Below, piece after piece: positions 52,665 through 62,309 of a stretch of DNA of 64,000 nt. Position numbers and translations under genes: made by a program. Origin of the DNA: [Clostridium] innocuum (lineage in GTDB: Bacteria > Bacillota_I > Bacilli_A > Erysipelotrichales > Erysipelotrichaceae); contig CP048838.1 of assembly GCA_012317185.1 (NCBI GenBank), forward strand, positions 620,001 through 684,000, given 5' to 3'. Under the pieces are notes generated by a model, which was given only the letters and a program-made list of their open reading frames with translations, had not been told where the DNA came from and searched no databases. Each line of letters starts with the position of its first letter. Positions within the stretch are counted from its first letter, which is position 1.

Positions 52665-54074
52665 ATGAAATCAACTTTTTTATGGGGTGTTGCCACTGCA
52701 GCAAATCAGTGCGAGGGTGCCTGGCAGGAGGGAGGAAAAGGTATTTCCACTGCAGATATACTATACGATGGAACTGCCGGAGAATATCCGGAGAATTTAA
52801 AAATTTATCCGGAACGTTATTATACTTATCATACAGGAAATGACTTTTATCACCGTTATAAAGAAGATATCGCTTTAATGAAGGAAATGGGAATCAAGTG
52901 TTTCCGCATGTCAATTGCATGGACAAGAATTTATCCTAAGGGAATTGAAGATAAACCAAATGAGGAAGGACTGGCTTTTTATGATCGCGTTTTTGATGAG
53001 CTGAAAAAGCAGGGAATCGAACCGCTTGTAACAATATCACATTACGAAATGCCATTGTATCTGGTACAGGCATATGGCGGATGGAAACATAGATGCGTTA
53101 TTGATCATTATGTAAAATATGCGAAAACAATACTGGACCGCTTTCATGAAAAAGTTAACTATTGGATCACCTTTAACGAAATGAATTTTATCAGTACGAT
53201 ACCGTTTTGTGCAGGAGGTCTGTTAATCAGAGGTAAGGATAATAAGGAACAGGATATGTTTCAGGGAGCACATCATCAACTGGTGGCGCATGCTCTTGTG
53301 ACAGCCTACAGTCATGGATCATATCCGGATTTAAAGATTGGGTGCATGGTTTGCGGTACACTTGCCTATGCACAGACTCCGAATCCACAGGATGCTTTGG
53401 AACAGCTGGAATGTGACAGGGAAACCTACTATTATACAGATGTGTTTGTAAGAGGAAGATATCCGAATTATGCGGACAGTTTTTTGAAGAAAAAGCAGGT
53501 TGTTTTACAGAAACAGGAAGGTGACGATGAAATCTTAGCAAAGGGAAAGGTGGATTTCCTTGCATTCAGCTATTATTTCACTAGAATTGCCCCGATCAAT
53601 CCGGATAACGATCCGGATTTAACAGATAATGAACGTATGCTTGGAAAACTCGAAAATCCTTATTTACAACGAACACAATGGGGTTGGGTAATTGATCCTG
53701 TAGGCTTCCGTCTCGCCTTGAATAAATTTTATGACCGTTACCAGATACCGCTGTTTGTAACTGAAAATGGTCTTGGCGCAAGAGATGTATTGTGTGAGGA
53801 CAAAAGGATTCATGATGACTACCGTATTGATTATCTCAGACAGCATATCCGGGAGTTGAAAAAAGCAGTTGAAATAGATGGTGTTGATGTTATGGGCTAT
53901 ACCTCATGGAGTGGCATTGATCTGGTTTCCGCAACAACTGCACAAATTACGAAGCGCTACGGACATATTTACGTAGATTATGATGATCAGGGAAACGGTA
54001 CTGGAAATCGATTTAAAAAAGATAGCTTTGCGTGGTATAAGAGAGTTATTGAAACAAACGGTGAGCAATTATAA
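52665..54074 (+). CDS. 6-phospho-beta-glucosidase, GH1
   Basis: 469 residues, hydrolyses the phosphorylated beta-glucoside delivered by the PTS to glucose 6-phosphate and the aglycone or glucose. Opening FLWGVATAANQCEGAW, acid/base Glu in TFNEMN and nucleophile Glu in VTENGLG. The phosphate-binding motif near the C-terminus reads KDSFAWYKRVI. AACAGGAGGAAAT precedes the ATG. Confidence 0.93.
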   Translation: MKSTFLWGVATAANQCEGAWQEGGKGISTADILYDGTAGEYPENLKIYPERYYTYHTGNDFYHRYKEDIALMKEMGIKCFRMSIAWTRIYPKGIEDKPNEEGLAFYDRVFDELKKQGIEPLVTISHYEMPLYLVQAYGGWKHRCVIDHYVKYAKTILDRFHEKVNYWITFNEMNFISTIPFCAGGLLIRGKDNKEQDMFQGAHHQLVAHALVTAYSHGSYPDLKIGCMVCGTLAYAQTPNPQDALEQLECDRETYYYTDVFVRGRYPNYADSFLKKKQVVLQKQEGDDEILAKGKVDFLAFSYYFTRIAPINPDNDPDLTDNERMLGKLENPYLQRTQWGWVIDPVGFRLALNKFYDRYQIPLFVTENGLGARDVLCEDKRIHDDYRIDYLRQHIRELKKAVEIDGVDVMGYTSWSGIDLVSATTAQITKRYGHIYVDYDDQGNGTGNRFKKDSFAWYKRVIETNGEQL

Positions 54075-54078
54075 TAGA

Positions 54079-54114
54079 GGAGTCTGTAAAAGGAGTTGGT
54101 TACAGGCTCCTTTT
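54079..54114 (+). terminator. Terminator of the beta-glucoside operon
   Basis: GGAGTCTGTAA (54079-54089) pairs with TTACAGGCTCC (54100-54110, one G-T pair), followed by TTTT. Confidence 0.82.
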
Positions 54115-54225
54115 ATGCAGGTCTTATAATCAGGCAAATTTAATATTGAAAGAAGACCGGTATGCTTAATTTCTGTAAACACTTTTACTTTTATATAAGT
54201 TTTATGTTGAAAGTATTTACATTTA

Positions 54226-54254
54226 TTGAAAAATAATCGAAAAGAAGGTATGAT
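54226..54254 (+). promoter_or_regulatory. Promoter of the OppA-like gene
   Basis: TTGAAA (54226-54231) and TATGAT (54249-54254), 17-base spacer, 27 bases before the start. Confidence 0.72.
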
Positions 54255-54281
54255 AATAAATGTAAAAAGGAGAGAAACTGT

Positions 54282-55904
54282 ATGAAAAAGCTAAAAAAAC
54301 TGATGTTATCGCTCTTCATGGGAATCAGTGTTCTCAGCCTGAGTGCCTGCGGGGGCGGGGAAGAAAGCAGCAGTGAGCTCAAGGTTGCACTTGGCGGACA
54401 GATTACCAGTCTGGATCCGGCGCTTGCGGATGACACGTATTCCATGATCGTAATTCAGAACATGTATCGTACCTTGTTCAAGCTGGACGAGGAAGGGAAG
54501 CTGGTAAAGGATCTTTGTGAGGACTATAAAGTCAGCGAGGATGGGAAAACCTACACATTTACCATTAAGGACGCAAAATGGAGTGATGGGGAAGCAGTAA
54601 AGGCAGACGACTTTGTTTACGGTATCAAGCGAGGACTTTCTTACGGTCCTGAGAATTCTTATAATGCACAGGATGGAAGAAAATACATTGTCGGAGCGCA
54701 AAAGGCTTATGAAAAGAATATGAAAATTAAGGATATGAAGGATGTTGGCGTAAAAAAGGTGGATGACAAAACCTTTACCATTGACTTGATTCAGCCTGTT
54801 CAATATTTTGACAAGCTGATGACACAGGGGATTTATACACCGCTTCGTTCTGATATTGCAAAGGAAAAGAATTCCGAATGGTCTCTATCGGCAGATGTAC
54901 CGGTGAACGGACCATTCAAGGCAGAAAGTGTGAATCCTGCAGATGCGGTTGATCTGGTAAAGAATACAGAATATTACGAGGCAGACAAAACAACGCTGGA
55001 AAAACTGCACTTCAAGATTATGGAAGACAGCGTTTCTCAGTATCAGGGCTATGATGCAGGAGAGATTGATTTTGCTACCTATGTTGCAAATGAAGGATAT
55101 ACCAATTATAAAGGCAAGGATGATCTGTATCGGGTGGATCCATATGTATCCAATTACTTTATTGACATCAACTCCTTATCTACAGAAAATAAAGCACTGC
55201 AGGACGTCAATGTTCGTAAAGCAATGGCAATGGCAGTTGATCGTGACGGTATCGTAAAGGTACTGGATACAGGAGATTATGTAACGCCGCTGTTTGGTCT
55301 GGTTCCACATGGAATTCAGGGAGAAAAGGAAGATTTCCGTAAAGAAGCGGATGATGCAGGTAATTTAATTAAATATGATCTGAAGGGTGCACAGGCACTT
55401 ATGAAGAAAGCTGGATACTCCGACAGCAAAAAGCTGACAATCAAATACAAGACGACCGGTCAGCAGGTAAATATGGATATCGCTCAAATACTGCAGGAAC
55501 AGTTCAAGAAAATTTATATTGATTTGAAAATTGAACAGGTGGAACAGGGTGTCTTCTATCAGCAGGTAGATGGCGGTCAGTTTGAAACAAGCCGTTATGG
55601 TCTGAGTGCCACGACACTGGATCCTGCCGCAGCATATCTTGGTATGTGGCAGAAGGAATCTCAAGCGGTCCTGATTTTCGATGATGCAGAATACGAGGAT
55701 CTAATGGCGAAGGCTGCACTGGAAACGGATGCTGTGAAGCGTATGCAGCTGCTGCATGATGCAGAGAATCGAATGATTGTTGAACAGGCTTACTTCATTC
55801 CACTGGTAACAAATACACAGGTGATGCTGAAAAAGCCGGGTGTGAAGGGGCTGGAACGTACACCGGCAGCAATGTTCTACTTTGAACATGTAACAATCGA
55901 ATAG
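54282..55904 (+). CDS. Peptide ABC transporter binding lipoprotein, OppA type
   Basis: 540 residues. Lipoprotein signal with lipobox LSLSAC-GG; mature domain of the SBP_bac_5 family (TSLDPALADDTYSMIVIQNMY, YTFTIKDAKWSDGEAVKADD, VRKAMAMAVDRDGI). It has its own promoter and terminator and no permease beside it. The oppBCDF genes at 40.4-44.3 kb lack a binding protein, so this may serve them; that is inference. AAAGGAG precedes the ATG. Confidence 0.9.
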   Translation: MKKLKKLMLSLFMGISVLSLSACGGGEESSSELKVALGGQITSLDPALADDTYSMIVIQNMYRTLFKLDEEGKLVKDLCEDYKVSEDGKTYTFTIKDAKWSDGEAVKADDFVYGIKRGLSYGPENSYNAQDGRKYIVGAQKAYEKNMKIKDMKDVGVKKVDDKTFTIDLIQPVQYFDKLMTQGIYTPLRSDIAKEKNSEWSLSADVPVNGPFKAESVNPADAVDLVKNTEYYEADKTTLEKLHFKIMEDSVSQYQGYDAGEIDFATYVANEGYTNYKGKDDLYRVDPYVSNYFIDINSLSTENKALQDVNVRKAMAMAVDRDGIVKVLDTGDYVTPLFGLVPHGIQGEKEDFRKEADDAGNLIKYDLKGAQALMKKAGYSDSKKLTIKYKTTGQQVNMDIAQILQEQFKKIYIDLKIEQVEQGVFYQQVDGGQFETSRYGLSATTLDPAAAYLGMWQKESQAVLIFDDAEYEDLMAKAALETDAVKRMQLLHDAENRMIVEQAYFIPLVTNTQVMLKKPGVKGLERTPAAMFYFEHVTIE

Positions 55905-55911
55905 CACAATA

Positions 55912-55940
55912 AAGAAACAGAGAACCCATCTCTGTTTCTT
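55912..55940 (+). terminator. Terminator of the OppA-like gene
   Basis: AAGAAACAGAGA (55912-55923) pairs perfectly with TCTCTGTTTCTT (55929-55940), 5-base loop. Confidence 0.85.
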
Positions 55941-56045
55941 ATTCCATGTGACAGGCTTAATATAACTGCATGCTGTAAATGGATATGTAAATACTGATGT
56001 TAGTATCCTTAAGGTAATATTAATGAGAATAATGGAGGCTACGAT

Positions 56046-57248
56046 ATGAAAGAAGAAAGAAAAAAGCAGCTGGAAGAGCTGTATGCGGCAAAGGTGCAGG
56101 ACAAAGCTGAGGAAATCAGCAAATGGATATACGAACATCCCGAAGATGGTGATCAGGAATTTTTGTCAAGTGCTTATATTTGTGAACAGCTGAAGGAGGC
56201 AGGCTTTTCTGTACAGCTCCCGTACGGGTCTTTGAAGACAGCATTTCGATGCGAGCTGAAGGGCAGTAAGCCGGGAGCGACCTATGCATTTTTGGCAGAA
56301 TATGATGCCTTGCCGGGGTATGGTGAGCAGCATGATGAGCTTGCACATGCCTGTGGACACAACTGGATCGGAGCGGTGTGTGCGGGTGTGGGGCTCATGT
56401 TTGCACAGATGCAGGAGGAACTGGAGGGTACCATTGTTATTATGGGAACCCCGGCAGAGGAAACAACCGGTGGAAAATGTGTTCTTGTTGAGGAAGGCGC
56501 ATTTGATGATGTGGATTTTGCCTTTCAGCTGCATCTGGGTGCAGAAAATAATGCACATGTCGTTACACTTGCCATGGACTCTCTGGAATTCACTTTTCAT
56601 GGAAAAGCAGCTCATGCAGCTGCCTATCCGCATCTGGGAGTCAATGCCTTGGATGCGGTCAATCTGATGTTTACGGGAATCAGCTATCTGCGCCAGCAGA
56701 TGCGCTGTGACACACGGGTGCACGGTATTATCACCAAGGGTGGAGAAGCATGCAATATCATTCCGGATTTGTGTGCGTGCAAATTTTACATCCGCGCAGC
56801 CGATAAGGCATATATGGAGGAAATCAGTGCGAAAATCGTCAATATCGCAAAGGGAGCTTCTTTCATGACGGGAACGCAGATGGAATATCGTAATTTTGAA
56901 AATACCTATTATGATCTGGTCAACTTGGAAAGCTTTCAGCAGCTGTATGTGGAAAATGCAAAGCTTTGCGGCTCCGGTGACTTTGTGGACAGTGATGCGG
57001 ATGCCAGCGGCTCCAGTGATGTAGGAAATGTATCGCATGTCTGTCCGATGATGTACAGTGAGCTGGCATTAAAGGGACCAACACCCGCTTATGCGCATGA
57101 TGTTAAATTTCTCGAATATCTGAAGCTGCCCTGTGCGGATGACAAGCTAAGAAAGGGAATCATCAGTCTGTGCTTAACCGTGTTCGATTTGTATGATGAA
57201 AAACAGCGTGAAGATATTTTAAATGAATTTGATGCTAGAAAAAACTAA
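56046..57248 (+). CDS. M20 family metallopeptidase/amidohydrolase
   Basis: 400 residues. Catalytic domain with EYDALPG and HACGHNWIGA (metal-ligand His in both copies of the pattern), GTPAEETTGGK with the catalytic Glu pair, and a lid domain with FHGKAAHAAAYPHLGVNAL. Such enzymes hydrolyse peptides or amide-linked amino acids, of the amidohydrolase/AbgB group. Placed directly after the OppA-like gene, it probably acts on imported peptides or conjugates. Confidence 0.88.
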   Translation: MKEERKKQLEELYAAKVQDKAEEISKWIYEHPEDGDQEFLSSAYICEQLKEAGFSVQLPYGSLKTAFRCELKGSKPGATYAFLAEYDALPGYGEQHDELAHACGHNWIGAVCAGVGLMFAQMQEELEGTIVIMGTPAEETTGGKCVLVEEGAFDDVDFAFQLHLGAENNAHVVTLAMDSLEFTFHGKAAHAAAYPHLGVNALDAVNLMFTGISYLRQQMRCDTRVHGIITKGGEACNIIPDLCACKFYIRAADKAYMEEISAKIVNIAKGASFMTGTQMEYRNFENTYYDLVNLESFQQLYVENAKLCGSGDFVDSDADASGSSDVGNVSHVCPMMYSELALKGPTPAYAHDVKFLEYLKLPCADDKLRKGIISLCLTVFDLYDEKQREDILNEFDARKN

Positions 57249-57316
57249 GTAGATATTGATATATCCTGGAAAAGCAGGAGCATATACACACAAATAGAAT
57301 TGCTGAACAACGAATG

Positions 57317-57351
57317 AAAACTGTCGGAAAAAATACCGGCAGTTTTTCTTT
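57317..57351 (+). terminator. Terminator after the M20 peptidase
   Basis: AAAACTGTCGG (57317-57327) pairs with CCGGCAGTTTT (57336-57346, one G-T-type mismatch), followed by T-rich sequence. Confidence 0.75.
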
Positions 57352-57483
57352 TAGGTATTTTGATAATGATTCAGGTAAAAAAGATATTGCATAATGTAAA
57401 AAATTCCTGTTGTAAAAAGGAAAAAGACGAAATTTATATTTTTTAAAATTCACTATAATAAAAGTAGATAAAGGAGAAGGAAT

Positions 57484-57945
57484 ATGGAGCTGAGAAAGAT
57501 ATTGCAGGAAGATGATATTCTGATTCCCATGCAGGCAGATTCAAAAGAGGAAGCAATACGGCAGCTTGCTAGGCTGTTGAAAGAGCATGAAATTGTAATT
57601 GATTTGGATGCGTTTGTAAAGGATGTCTTTTTACGGGAAGCGGAAGGTATCACAGGAATCGGAGACTATATTGCAATACCGCATGGAAAATCGAAGGGAG
57701 TGAAAGAAAACAGAATTGCGGTTGGCATATTGCAGGAGCCTATTTACTGGGAGAGTATTGATGAGCTTCCGGTAAAGGTGGTTATCCTCTTTGCGGTCTG
57801 CGCTCGGAAGCACGATGCAGATCAGAGTCATTTATCGATGATGGCGGCAGTTGCTAAATCACTGGCTTATGATGATGTGAAGCAGCGGCTGTATGAGGCG
57901 GAAAGCAGACAGGATGTCATGGAGGCTATTTTATCAAGACAGTGA
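57484..57945 (+). CDS. PTS fructose-family EIIA
   Basis: 153 residues, mannitol/fructose-type IIA (PTS_EIIA_2). Phospho-His in YIAIPHGKSKG. AAAGGAGAAGG precedes the ATG. First gene of a four-gene catabolic set that starts after a weakly defined AT-rich promoter region (57420-57470, with TATAAT near 57452). Confidence 0.92.
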   Translation: MELRKILQEDDILIPMQADSKEEAIRQLARLLKEHEIVIDLDAFVKDVFLREAEGITGIGDYIAIPHGKSKGVKENRIAVGILQEPIYWESIDELPVKVVILFAVCARKHDADQSHLSMMAAVAKSLAYDDVKQRLYEAESRQDVMEAILSRQ

Positions 57946-57960
57946 AAGAAAGGTGAGCGT

Positions 57961-58275
57961 ATGAAAATTGTAGGTATAACAGCATGTACAGCAGGAATTG
58001 CACACACGTATCTGGTAAGAGAAAAGCTTGTAAACGCAGCAAGGGAGCTGGGACATGAAATAAAGATTGAAACACAGGGCAGCATTGGCGTTGAGGATAT
58101 TTTGGATGAGCAGGATATTGCACAGGCAGATGTGGTCATTATTTCAGCAGATATCGAAATATCCGGAAGAGAACGGTTTAAAGGAAAAAAAATTCTGGAT
58201 ATGCCAATGAAAATGGTAATGAAGGCGCCAAAAAAATTATTGATGCAGATAGAAGAAAAATTGAAAGAAAGCTGA
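57961..58275 (+). CDS. PTS fructose-family EIIB
   Basis: 104 residues. Phospho-Cys in GITACTAGIAHTYL, as in fructose-type IIB. Separate from IIA and IIC, whereas FruA fuses them. GAAAGGTGAG precedes the ATG. Confidence 0.93.
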   Translation: MKIVGITACTAGIAHTYLVREKLVNAARELGHEIKIETQGSIGVEDILDEQDIAQADVVIISADIEISGRERFKGKKILDMPMKMVMKAPKKLLMQIEEKLKES

Positions 58276-58285
58276 GGTGGAGATA

Positions 58286-59335
58286 GTGAAAAAATTGCAA
58301 CTGAAAAAACATGTTCTTACGGGGATTGCCTATATGATACCAGTAGTTGTAGCAGGCGGTATCTGTCTGGGGATTTCCAGGATTTTTGGAGGGGTGGATA
58401 TTCAGGAAGGAACGATTGCGGCAGCGTTAGAGCAGATTGGAAATGCGGCGATTGGATTTACAGTTCCCGTGATTGCAGCAGGCATTGCATATTCGATAGC
58501 AAATCGCCCAGGTATTGCTCCGGGTCTTGCGGCGGGTACCCTTGCAAATGTTGTTGGTGCAGGATTTCTTGGAGGTCTTGCAGGTGGCTTTATCGCCGGT
58601 TACTTTGCATGGCTTGCAAAAACCTATATTAAGCCGCCGAAGCTGATTGAAGGCCTGATGCCAGTGCTTGTTATCCCGGTATTGTCAACGCTTGCTGTTG
58701 GCTTGGTATTTATGTATCTGATTGGTACACCTTTGGCAATGATACAGCAGGGTATGACTGACTGGCTTCTCTCCCTGCAGGGGGAATCAGGCTTTTTGAT
58801 GGGTGCTATTATTGGCGGTATGCGCTTTGATATGGGTGGTCCGTTTGCACAGGCAGCAGGTGCTTTCTGTGATGCAATGCTTACACAGGGGGTCTATGCA
58901 CCGAAGGCAGCAAGCATGGTCAGTGGAATGACACCGCCTGTTGGTGTTGCCATCGCAGTATTCTTAGCAAGAAAACGGTTTACAAAGGCAGAGCATGAAG
59001 CCGCAAAAACAGCACTTCCGCTAGGCTTATGCTTTATTACAGAAGGTGTCTTTCCATTCCTTGCAAGTGATCCGCTGCGTATTGTAGCGGCATGTACTGC
59101 GGGGAGTGCAATTTCCGGTGGTTTGGCAGTAATTTTCGGATGTCTGTGTCCGATTCCGGCAGGTGGTGTTTTCGCGATACCGTTTATCACAGAGCCATTC
59201 CTGTTTGTGGTCGCTTTCCTTGTTGGTGTAGCTGTAACCGCAGGTGTACTGCTTCTGTTAAAGCCGAATCGTAGCGCTGCTGCCGAGGATACCGAGGAGG
59301 ACTATGATTTCACCATTGAATTCAATACAAAATAA
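58286..59335 (+). CDS. PTS fructose-family EIIC
   Basis: About 349 residues with nine to ten membrane helices. Family blocks: LTGIAYMIPVVVAGGICLG, IANRPGIAPGLAAGTLA and the loop CFITEGVFPFLASDP. I favour GTG 58286, after AGGTGGAG, over GTG 58277, which lies inside the ribosome site. The channel sets specificity, which the sequence alone does not reveal. Confidence 0.9.
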   Translation: MKKLQLKKHVLTGIAYMIPVVVAGGICLGISRIFGGVDIQEGTIAAALEQIGNAAIGFTVPVIAAGIAYSIANRPGIAPGLAAGTLANVVGAGFLGGLAGGFIAGYFAWLAKTYIKPPKLIEGLMPVLVIPVLSTLAVGLVFMYLIGTPLAMIQQGMTDWLLSLQGESGFLMGAIIGGMRFDMGGPFAQAAGAFCDAMLTQGVYAPKAASMVSGMTPPVGVAIAVFLARKRFTKAEHEAAKTALPLGLCFITEGVFPFLASDPLRIVAACTAGSAISGGLAVIFGCLCPIPAGGVFAIPFITEPFLFVVAFLVGVAVTAGVLLLLKPNRSAAAEDTEEDYDFTIEFNTK

Positions 59336-59350
59336 GAAGGAGAATAGAAA

Positions 59351-60166
59351 ATGCTTGTACCAATGAGGGATTTGCTGGATAAGGCGACGATAGAGGGCTA
59401 TGGTGTGGTGGCACCAAATGTTATCAACGAATGCACCGCCCGCGTATGTATAGAGGCGGCAGAGGAACTGCATGCACCGCTGATATTGGATGTAGGCTAT
59501 GTGTTCCATCCGGATCTGGTTTTTCTGGGTCGCATGCTGGAAGAAATGGCTGTTCGATCATCGGTGCCTATAGCTGTTAATCTTGATCATGGCGCAACCT
59601 ATGAACAGGTCATGTGGGCATTGCGTGCCGGATTTACATCTGTTATGATAGATCGCAGTACTGCATCCTTTGAGGTGAATGTACGTGATACTGCTGAAAT
59701 TGTTAAAGCTGCACACGCTGTACAGGTCAGTGTGGAGGCAGAACTGGGGCATGTGGGAGATGGCTTCTCCTATGGACGTGAGGCTTGTCTGTATACGGAT
59801 CCATTGCAGGCCGTTGAATTTGTAAAGCAGACAAGTGTTGATTGTCTGGCGATTTCTGTAGGAACTGCACATGGTGTCTATGCGGGAAAGCCGCAGCTTG
59901 ATTTTAAGCGTATCCGTGAAATTCGGCAGGCTGTCGATATACCGCTGGTCCTGCATGGCGGCAGTGGAAGCGGCGATGCAAACCTGCAGAAAGCAATACA
60001 GTGCGGTATTTCCAAAATCAATATCGGTACCGATAATTTTACAGCTGCTATTAAAGCGGGCGGGCAGGCAGGTGAACCTCATATGGTCTACCATCGTATG
60101 CAGCAGGGGTTTAAGGATATGGTTAAGCATTATATGCATATTTTTCATCAGGAGGGGAAAGCATAG
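59351..60166 (+). CDS. Class II ketose-bisphosphate aldolase family
   Basis: 271 residues. Zinc ligands and catalytic residues: LDHGATY, EAELGHVGDG, GTAHGVYAG and LHGGSGSG, with NIGTDN at the phosphate site. It would cleave a ketose phosphate to dihydroxyacetone phosphate and an aldehyde. No sugar-phosphate kinase is in the operon, so the PTS product itself, such as a ketose 1-phosphate, may be the substrate; that is inference. Confidence 0.9.
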   Translation: MLVPMRDLLDKATIEGYGVVAPNVINECTARVCIEAAEELHAPLILDVGYVFHPDLVFLGRMLEEMAVRSSVPIAVNLDHGATYEQVMWALRAGFTSVMIDRSTASFEVNVRDTAEIVKAAHAVQVSVEAELGHVGDGFSYGREACLYTDPLQAVEFVKQTSVDCLAISVGTAHGVYAGKPQLDFKRIREIRQAVDIPLVLHGGSGSGDANLQKAIQCGISKINIGTDNFTAAIKAGGQAGEPHMVYHRMQQGFKDMVKHYMHIFHQEGKA

Positions 60167-60190
60167 AAAGGGGACAGTCTGTCCCCTTTT
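60167..60190 (+). terminator. Hairpin between aldolase and regulator
   Basis: AAAGGGGAC (60167-60175) pairs with GTCCCCTTT (60181-60189), short T-run. It should reduce readthrough into the regulator gene. Confidence 0.75.
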
Positions 60191-60208
60191 GTAAAAGGAG
60201 GTATACCT

Positions 60209-62179
60209 ATGCTGAGCAGAAGGCAGAAAGATATCCTGCAGCAGCTGGAGCGCGCAGATGATTTTATCAGTATACGCACCCTGTGTGAAACCTGTTCCCT
60301 GTCTGAAAAGACGATGCTTTCAGAACTAACAGTTATTGAAACCATCCTTCAGGAACAGGAAATCGGTGTGTTAATTCGCAAACGAGGTAGCGGAGTGTCT
60401 CTGCAGCTGCAAAAGAATAAACGCAGGCAATACGAAATGCTGCTGCATACCCGGCAGGACCAGGAGGAGGCATTCATTGTAAGGAGTCTGTTCTTTCATA
60501 ATGCAGACCACGTATGGAGTGAAAAGCGTTTTTGTGAGGTTCTGCATGCGGGACGCCATGTTGTTCACGGCTACCTGCGTGAGCTTTCTGAGTTCTGCTG
60601 CAATTATAGCATAGTGATCCGCAATCGACAGAAATATGGCATTTTAGTAAAGGGAGATGAGTTTCATATCCGTGATTGTATCATTGCCCTGTTCATGAAA
60701 CGAAGCGATTACCCGTTAGTAAAGGGGAAGGTTGGACAGATTCTGGATGAACAGCAGAGCAAGCAGTTTCAAGAGCTGTTTCAGGGATTTTTGTATCATC
60801 CGCTTGAAACCTGTGTATTGGAGCTGGAAAAGGACTGTCATGTATATCTGGATCATATCAGTCGATTAAATGTTTTCCTGCATCTTTGCATGTGTATTCT
60901 GCGTGTCCAGCAGAAGGCTTTTGTGGACATGCGGCAGGAGCAGCTGGATATGCTGCATAAAAAGCAGCGAAACAATCGACTTTTAAAGGTCTTTGAAACA
61001 ATGGAAGTAATCTATCATATTCCTTTGCCGGAGCAGGAAAAATGCTATATTCAGCTGTATCTTGATATTTACGGTCTGGTAGATGATAGTATGTTTGATG
61101 TGGCACGTGAGGATTTGGAGCATACCGAGCATTTTCATACCTTTGTAGACCAGTTTCTGGATATATTAAATGGCATTTTAAGTATCAGCATAGATCGTGA
61201 GGAAGAATTGATGGAGGGACTGCTCACACATCTTGCAGGAACGATAATACGTTTGAAAAACGGTGTTCGGATTCATAATCCGCTGCTTCATGAGGTTCGC
61301 AACAGCTTTTCCTCCATATATCAGGCTACCTGGGCAACCAGCATTTTATTTGACCAGTATTATAGCGTGACGATTACAGAGGATGAAATTGCATACATAG
61401 CTTTATATCTTGGTGTCGTTAGAGAAAAGACAGACTACGATTTGCATGTCTGCCTCCTTGTAAAGCGCTATGACAATGTGATTCGTATTTTGCGGGAGCA
61501 GATTCAGAAGCTGCATCATGCCATAAGGATTGATGATATTATGACGGAACAGGAATATCAGAGCAGGAAGCAGCATCGAAGATGGGATTTGGTGATTGCC
61601 ACGATTGATTTTCATGATGATTTTCCTCAAATTCATGTAAATGAAATTTTAAAGGAGGAGGATTGCCTGTACATTCGCTCCATTGTAAATCATATATTGG
61701 ACAAGAAGATTCTGCATGGTGAAAACAATCTGCCACATGCAGATAGCATGTTTGATGAGAATCTGATTTTTCTTGAACAGTCTGTGGAAAGCAAGGAGGA
61801 GCTTTTGAAGCAGATTTGTGAAAAATTGCTGAAGGCTGGTTATGTAAAGGAGCAGTTTTTCTCTTCTGTCATGCAGAGGGAACGTGAAATATCGACAGAG
61901 ATTGGATCAGGTGTTGCCATTCCACACGGAAATGCGCAATATGTTAACGATACAGTGATCGTGTATGCCGGACTGCAAAAAACCATTCCATGGGGACGTG
62001 ATGAGTCAGTTCAGCATGTGTTTCTGCCGGTGATATCCGTAAGCAATAAAAATGAGGTTGAACGCTCCATCAAGAATTTTTACCGCAGGCTGATTGCTTT
62101 GATTGAGCATGGGGAAATCAGAAAGCTGCTGGATATGCGCTATGCCTCAGAGGTAATTGCACATTTTGAAGACATATAA
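60209..62179 (+). CDS. PRD-containing transcriptional regulator, MtlR/FrvR type
   Basis: 656 residues. N-terminal helix-turn-helix (RQKDILQQLERADDFISIRTL), two PRD modules (about 180-290 and 300-410), an EIIB-like segment (about 420-500) and a C-terminal EIIA domain with phospho-His in SGVAIPHGNAQ. It sits directly after the fructose-type PTS and aldolase and most likely controls them in response to PTS phosphorylation. AAAAGGAGGTATACCT precedes the ATG. Confidence 0.9.
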   Translation: MLSRRQKDILQQLERADDFISIRTLCETCSLSEKTMLSELTVIETILQEQEIGVLIRKRGSGVSLQLQKNKRRQYEMLLHTRQDQEEAFIVRSLFFHNADHVWSEKRFCEVLHAGRHVVHGYLRELSEFCCNYSIVIRNRQKYGILVKGDEFHIRDCIIALFMKRSDYPLVKGKVGQILDEQQSKQFQELFQGFLYHPLETCVLELEKDCHVYLDHISRLNVFLHLCMCILRVQQKAFVDMRQEQLDMLHKKQRNNRLLKVFETMEVIYHIPLPEQEKCYIQLYLDIYGLVDDSMFDVAREDLEHTEHFHTFVDQFLDILNGILSISIDREEELMEGLLTHLAGTIIRLKNGVRIHNPLLHEVRNSFSSIYQATWATSILFDQYYSVTITEDEIAYIALYLGVVREKTDYDLHVCLLVKRYDNVIRILREQIQKLHHAIRIDDIMTEQEYQSRKQHRRWDLVIATIDFHDDFPQIHVNEILKEEDCLYIRSIVNHILDKKILHGENNLPHADSMFDENLIFLEQSVESKEELLKQICEKLLKAGYVKEQFFSSVMQREREISTEIGSGVAIPHGNAQYVNDTVIVYAGLQKTIPWGRDESVQHVFLPVISVSNKNEVERSIKNFYRRLIALIEHGEIRKLLDMRYASEVIAHFEDI

Positions 62180-62254
62180 ACAGTATACACTTTCAACAAA
62201 AAGGAATCGTATACTGTTTTTCAATATCAATTCGCGAAATATGCTATTATCTAC

Positions 62255-62286
62255 TTGACACTCCTGTGCACAGGAACGTTTACAAT
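62255..62286 (+). promoter_or_regulatory. MerR-type promoter with operator palindrome
   Basis: TTGACA (62255-62260) and TACAAT (62281-62286) are 20 bases apart, too far for normal sigma-A use but typical of MerR-controlled promoters. The spacer holds a perfect 14-bp palindrome, TCCTGTGCACAGGA (62262-62275). This suits autoregulation by the MerR gene that follows. Confidence 0.85.
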
Positions 62287-62309
62287 AAAGCAGAGGGAGG
62301 TGAAGCATT

